DNA from: Tardiphaga sp. | Lineage (GTDB): Bacteria > Pseudomonadota > Alphaproteobacteria > Rhizobiales > Xanthobacteraceae | DNA: 53,970 bases | Direction: 5' to 3' | NCBI RefSeq assembly: GCF_028290495.1 | Contig: NZ_JAQGJT010000177.1 | Location: 1-53,970 of the forward strand | Shown: positions 51,317-53,970 of the stretch, one piece after another | How the letters are laid out: each line of letters opens with the position of its first letter | Numbering within the stretch: the first letter of the stretch is position 1 | The notes under the pieces: model-generated | Told to the model about the DNA's origin: nothing | Seen by the model: the letters and a program-made list of their open reading frames with translations, nothing else | Database searches by the model: none | Position numbers and translations under genes: made by a program

Positions 51317-52027
51317 CTACGGCTTGGGGCTCATGATGTTGTTAAAGGCCGAGTTCTGCATGACTTCCTTCGGCCCGGTGCCATAGGCATAGCCGGCAGC
51401 CGGGGTCTGGTAGCCGACCGGCGGCTGGGTCAGGCTGTCGCGGGTCGGCTCGCCCTTGAACTCGCCTACCTCGCCCTTGTTGCCGCCGAACATGTTCTTG
51501 AACAGGCCGCCGTTGTAACCCAGCTGCGACGGGCTCAGGATGATGTTCTTGGTCGGATCGCCGGGAACCACAGTCTCGGAGGTCCCCGTCGGCTTGGAGC
51601 GCTGCATCTCCATTTCCTTCGGCGACAGCGAACGCGGATAATCGCGAGGATCGCCCTTCGGGGCCAGGCGGGCCTGTCGCGCGGCGTTGCGCTGCTGGAC
51701 GTCGGGGTCCTTCGGCCAGTTCGGGACATTGGCAGCGGTGGCGTCCGGCGGCGGTAGCGTGATCTTCGGCGGAACCACCAGCGGCGAGCGCTCGCGGTAG
51801 TCGATGCCCTGATTTTCCATGTTGGTGCCGCCGAGGCCCGACATGATGTTCTTGATGATCTTGTCCTCAAAGGATGAGTCGTCTTCCTCGTCGTCGGCGG
51901 CGCGGGCGATCCCGGCGGACATCACGAGGCCAATGCCGAGCACGGCAGCAGCCAGCCGCAGGCTGCGCTTCAGTACGGCTGCCGATGAAGGGTGCAGCAG
52001 GGAACCGTGGATTTCGGTCTCGCGCAT
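51317..52027 (-). CDS. Exported protein of unknown function (236 aa)
   Basis: ATG 52027 has AGGA 7 bases upstream; in-frame alternatives at 52036 and 52045 are possible. A hydrophobic signal (LRLAAAVLGIGLVMSAGIARAA) spans about residues 24-46. The mature region begins with an acidic cluster DDEEDDSSFEDKIIKNIMSGLGG, then YRERSPLVVPPKITLPPP, WPKDPDVQQRNAARQARLAPK, a Lys/Gly stretch and YGTGPKEVMQNSAFNNIMSPKP. No family recognised; conserved-looking Pro and charged patches suggest a periplasmic adaptor. Lies between M16 genes and lspA. Confidence 0.65.
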   Translation of the reverse strand: MRETEIHGSLLHPSSAAVLKRSLRLAAAVLGIGLVMSAGIARAADDEEDDSSFEDKIIKNIMSGLGGTNMENQGIDYRERSPLVVPPKITLPPPDATAANVPNWPKDPDVQQRNAARQARLAPKGDPRDYPRSLSPKEMEMQRSKPTGTSETVVPGDPTKNIILSPSQLGYNGGLFKNMFGGNKGEVGEFKGEPTRDSLTQPPVGYQTPAAGYAYGTGPKEVMQNSAFNNIMSPKP

Positions 52028-52113
52028 CGGGTTCATCCTGTTCAAATGTCTTGCGGATCGCCGTTTCGGGCACCGTCCGCTCGCTTCGCCCGTGAAGCCC
52101 GTATCGGCCGGGA

Positions 52114-52620
52114 TCAGGGCGCTTTTGCGGCGGGTACTATGAAGAAAGAGTCATACAGCAGGGCGGCGACCCCGGCAACGATGGCGACATCGGCAAGGTT
52201 AAACACGTACCAGTTGTAGGTCTTGCCGCCGATATCGACGTGCAGCAGCGCGAAATCGACCACCGCGCCCCACGCGAAGCGGTCGATTGCATTTCCGATC
52301 GCGCCACCGATGATCAGGCCGAGCGCCACAGTGGCAAGCCGGGTTTGCGACTTCGCCATCCATATCGCCAGCGCCACGACCGCCACCGCCTTGACGGCGA
52401 TCAGGATCGCCTGGCCGGTCGGGCCGGACTGCGAGAACCAGCCATAGGAAATGCCGGTATTCCAGGCCAGCACCAGATCGAAGAACGGCGTCACCGCCAC
52501 CGCACCGCGCCGGCCGATGTCGAATACATAGAGCAGCCAGAGTTTTGACGCCTGATCGAGGAGCAGAGCGATGACGGCGGTGAGGATACCCGAACGGAGC
52601 AGGGGGGAGGGGGGGGTCAT
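52114..52620 (-). CDS. lspA: Lipoprotein signal peptidase LspA
   Basis: A 168-residue four-helix aspartic protease. Features: LLLDQASKLWLL near 18, LVLAWNTGISYGWFS near 50, GGAIGNAIDRFAWGAVVDF near 105 (first catalytic Asp region) and YVFNLADVAIVAG near 138 (second Asp). It removes signal peptides from prolipoproteins such as the one at 15228. ATG 52620 selected; the frame is open further but within a repeat element. Confidence 0.94.
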   Translation of the reverse strand: MTPPSPLLRSGILTAVIALLLDQASKLWLLYVFDIGRRGAVAVTPFFDLVLAWNTGISYGWFSQSGPTGQAILIAVKAVAVVALAIWMAKSQTRLATVALGLIIGGAIGNAIDRFAWGAVVDFALLHVDIGGKTYNWYVFNLADVAIVAGVAALLYDSFFIVPAAKAP

Positions 52621-52647
52621 TGCGACGTCGCCAATCCCAATCGCGGT

Positions 52648-52772
52648 GTCGTCCCCGCGAAAGCGGGGATCCATACACGCTGTCGAAATGTGCCGGGCGA
52701 AACAGATATGGCCAATTCAGTGCCCAATCTTCGAGGATGGAGGTTATGGGTCCCCGCTTTCGCGGGGACGAC
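52648..52772. repeat. Composite palindromic element between ileS and lspA
   Basis: Arms GTCGTCCCCGCGAAAGCGGG... (52648-52675) and its near-exact inverted copy (52745-52772; 27 of 28 bases) flank about 70 bases. Each arm also contains an inner hairpin CCCCGC-GAAA-GCGGGG. The GTCGTCC core matches the palindrome at 25632-25681, suggesting a shared family. Confidence 0.8.
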
Positions 52773-52780
52773 GACCGAGC

Positions 52781-53970
52781 TTAGACTTTCCCCAGCGCCT
52801 TCCATTCCCGCAACGCCTGCGCGTCGCGCGGGGTGACGTCGGGAAACTCCGCGTCCTCGCCCACCGTCGGCAGGATTTTCCACGACCGCGCGCATTTCTG
52901 GCCGACGGCCCTCTCGACCACCACGGCGACGCCAGGGACGTCGGGGAGCGTGAAGGCGCCGGTCGGGGCGTCGTCATCGGTCATCATCGCATTGGAGGTG
53001 ATGAAGACCTCCGCGAGATCGATACCGGCGAGGATGGCGAAAGTCGCCTTGTCTGCCACATAGACCAGCGGCGAGGCCTCCAGCGACGAACCGATCCGCT
53101 TGGCGGCGCGCTCCACTTCCAGCGCCCCGGTAACAACGCGGCGGACGTCACGGATGGTCTCCCATTTCGCGGCCAGCGCGTCGTTGCGATACGCGCCGAG
53201 ACCCTCCGGAAACACCGTCAGATGCACCGACGGCTCGGCATCAGGCCTGTACATCCGCCAGGCCTCTTCCGCCGTAAACGACAGGATCGGCGCCAGCCAT
53301 TTCAGGATGGCGTTGCACAGCATGTCGATGGCGGTCAGCGCCGCCTTGCGGGTGACCGACGACGGCGCGTCGCAATACAGCGTGTCCTTGCGGATGTCGA
53401 AGTAGAACGCCGACAGTTCGGTGTTCATGAAGGCCGATAATGATGCCACCACGGTCTTGTAGTCGAACGCCTCATAGGCCTCGCGAACGATGGCGTCCTG
53501 CTCGGCGAGCGCATGCAGCATCAGCCTTTCCAGCTCCGGCATGTCGGCGAAATCCACCGCATCCTCGGGCTTGAAGTGAGCCAGCGTGCCCAGCATCCAG
53601 CGTACCGAATTGCGCAGCTTGCGATAGGTCTCGATGGTGGTCTTCAGGATTTCGGGGCCGATACGCTGGTCGTCGGCATAGTCTGTGGCGCAGACCCACA
53701 GTCGCAGAATGTCGGCGCCGGATTGCGCGATCACCTTCTGCGGCTCGACGGTATTGCCGATCGACTTCGACATTTTTCGCCCGTTCTCGTCGAGCGTAAA
53801 GCCGTGGGTCAGCACGATGTCATAGGGCGCGCGGCCACGGGTGCCGCAGCTCTCCAGCAGGGAGGAATGAAACCAGCCGCGATGCTGGTCGCTGCCTTCG
53901 AGATAGAGATCCGCCGGAGGGCCGGTATAGCCTTTGGGCCGGGTAAGCTCGGGCCAGCGGCCACTGCCCA
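52781..53970 (-). CDS. ileS: Isoleucyl-tRNA synthetase, C-terminal part (truncated by window end)
   Basis: The frame is open to the last base of the window, so the N-terminal Rossmann and editing domains are missing. Visible are [18 protein letters not shown], the class I KMSKS motif in [11 protein letters not shown], the anticodon-binding helices ([27 protein letters not shown]) and the terminal region ending EWKALGKV. Bacterial IleS usually ends with a zinc knuckle of four cysteines; here KCARSWKIL...RDAQAL keeps only one. It charges tRNA-Ile. Precedes lspA, separated by the repeat element. Confidence 0.95.
   Translation of the reverse strand, partial: GSGRWPELTRPKGYTGPPADLYLEGSDQHRGWFHSSLLESCGTRGRAPYDIVLTHGFTLDENGRKMSKSIGNTVEPQKVIAQSGADILRLWVCATDYADDQRIGPEILKTTIETYRKLRNSVRWMLGTLAHFKPEDAVDFADMPELERLMLHALAEQDAIVREAYEAFDYKTVVASLSAFMNTELSAFYFDIRKDTLYCDAPSSVTRKAALTAIDMLCNAILKWLAPILSFTAEEAWRMYRPDAEPSVHLTVFPEGLGAYRNDALAAKWETIRDVRRVVTGALEVERAAKRIGSSLEASPLVYVADKATFAILAGIDLAEVFITSNAMMTDDDAPTGAFTLPDVPGVAVVVERAVGQKCARSWKILPTVGEDAEFPDVTPRDAQALREWKALGKV

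Overview
The window is chromosomal DNA of a GC-rich alphaproteobacterium. It most resembles the Bradyrhizobium / Rhodopseudomonas / Afipia group (Nitrobacteraceae). This rests on gene content and style: glcDEF, HisZ next to HisG, groESL under a CIRCE operator, the pmbA-cysQ-DUF4170-DUF374-waaA-lpxK-DUF2093 order, a lysine-rich H1-like protein, a GGM-tailed GroEL, and small palindromic intergenic repeats of a type I associate with that group. Codon use and GC look even throughout. I see no tRNA, rRNA, CRISPR array, transposase, integrase or prophage gene, so this is mostly core chromosome.

Layout. 1-5.1 kb: the 3' end of purU, then glcDEF (glycolate oxidase) and an H1-like lysine-rich protein. 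5.1-11.5 kb: a TorF-like porin with a long leader, an HPP membrane protein, an ABC exporter of the SbmA/BacA-like fold (minus strand), an LctP lactate/glycolate permease and a small HslJ/META-like secreted protein. 11.5-16.8 kb: an exported protein of unknown function, groES-groEL with promoter and CIRCE, a lipoprotein and an orphan CheZ-like phosphatase. 17-24.7 kb: an L,D-transpeptidase, a DUF2076 protein, a GT2 glycosyltransferase overlapping a ChbG/YdjC deacetylase, hisZ-hisG, rsmE and a secreted four-cysteine protein. 24.7-34 kb: ubiA, a DUF6101-like protein, then the tightly overlapped pmbA-cysQ-DUF4170-DUF374-waaA-lpxK run (Kdo/lipid A assembly), DUF2093 and xseA. 34-38 kb: a four-gene operon (anchored alpha/beta hydrolase, two membrane proteins, winged-helix regulator) behind a dense palindromic operator, then purD. 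38-44.6 kb: DUF6894, tadA, an RluB-type pseudouridine synthase with a repeat-rich extension of about 430 residues, rsmD, a VOC protein, mutL and a ribbon-helix-helix protein. 44.8-48.4 kb: GMC oxidoreductase plus gluconate-dehydrogenase-3-like subunit, VOC protein, c-type cytochrome, arfB. 48.4-54 kb: an M16 peptidase pair, an exported unknown protein, lspA and the 3' end of ileS.

How the genes relate. Several blocks form plausible units: glycolate oxidation (glcDEF, perhaps served by the LctP permease 5 kb away), Kdo/lipid A synthesis, histidine synthesis (HisZ+HisG), chaperonin stress control, RNA modification (tadA, rluB-like, rsmD, rsmE) and a periplasmic GMC dehydrogenase with a cytochrome electron acceptor.

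The best candidates for something not well described are the self-contained hydrolase/membrane/winged-helix operon at 34.09-36.54 kb with overlapping CTGTAAT half-sites; the HisG with a regulatory-looking C-terminal domain beside HisZ; the IleS C-terminus that has lost most of its zinc ligands; and the RluB fusion. No obvious new defence or mobile system is present.
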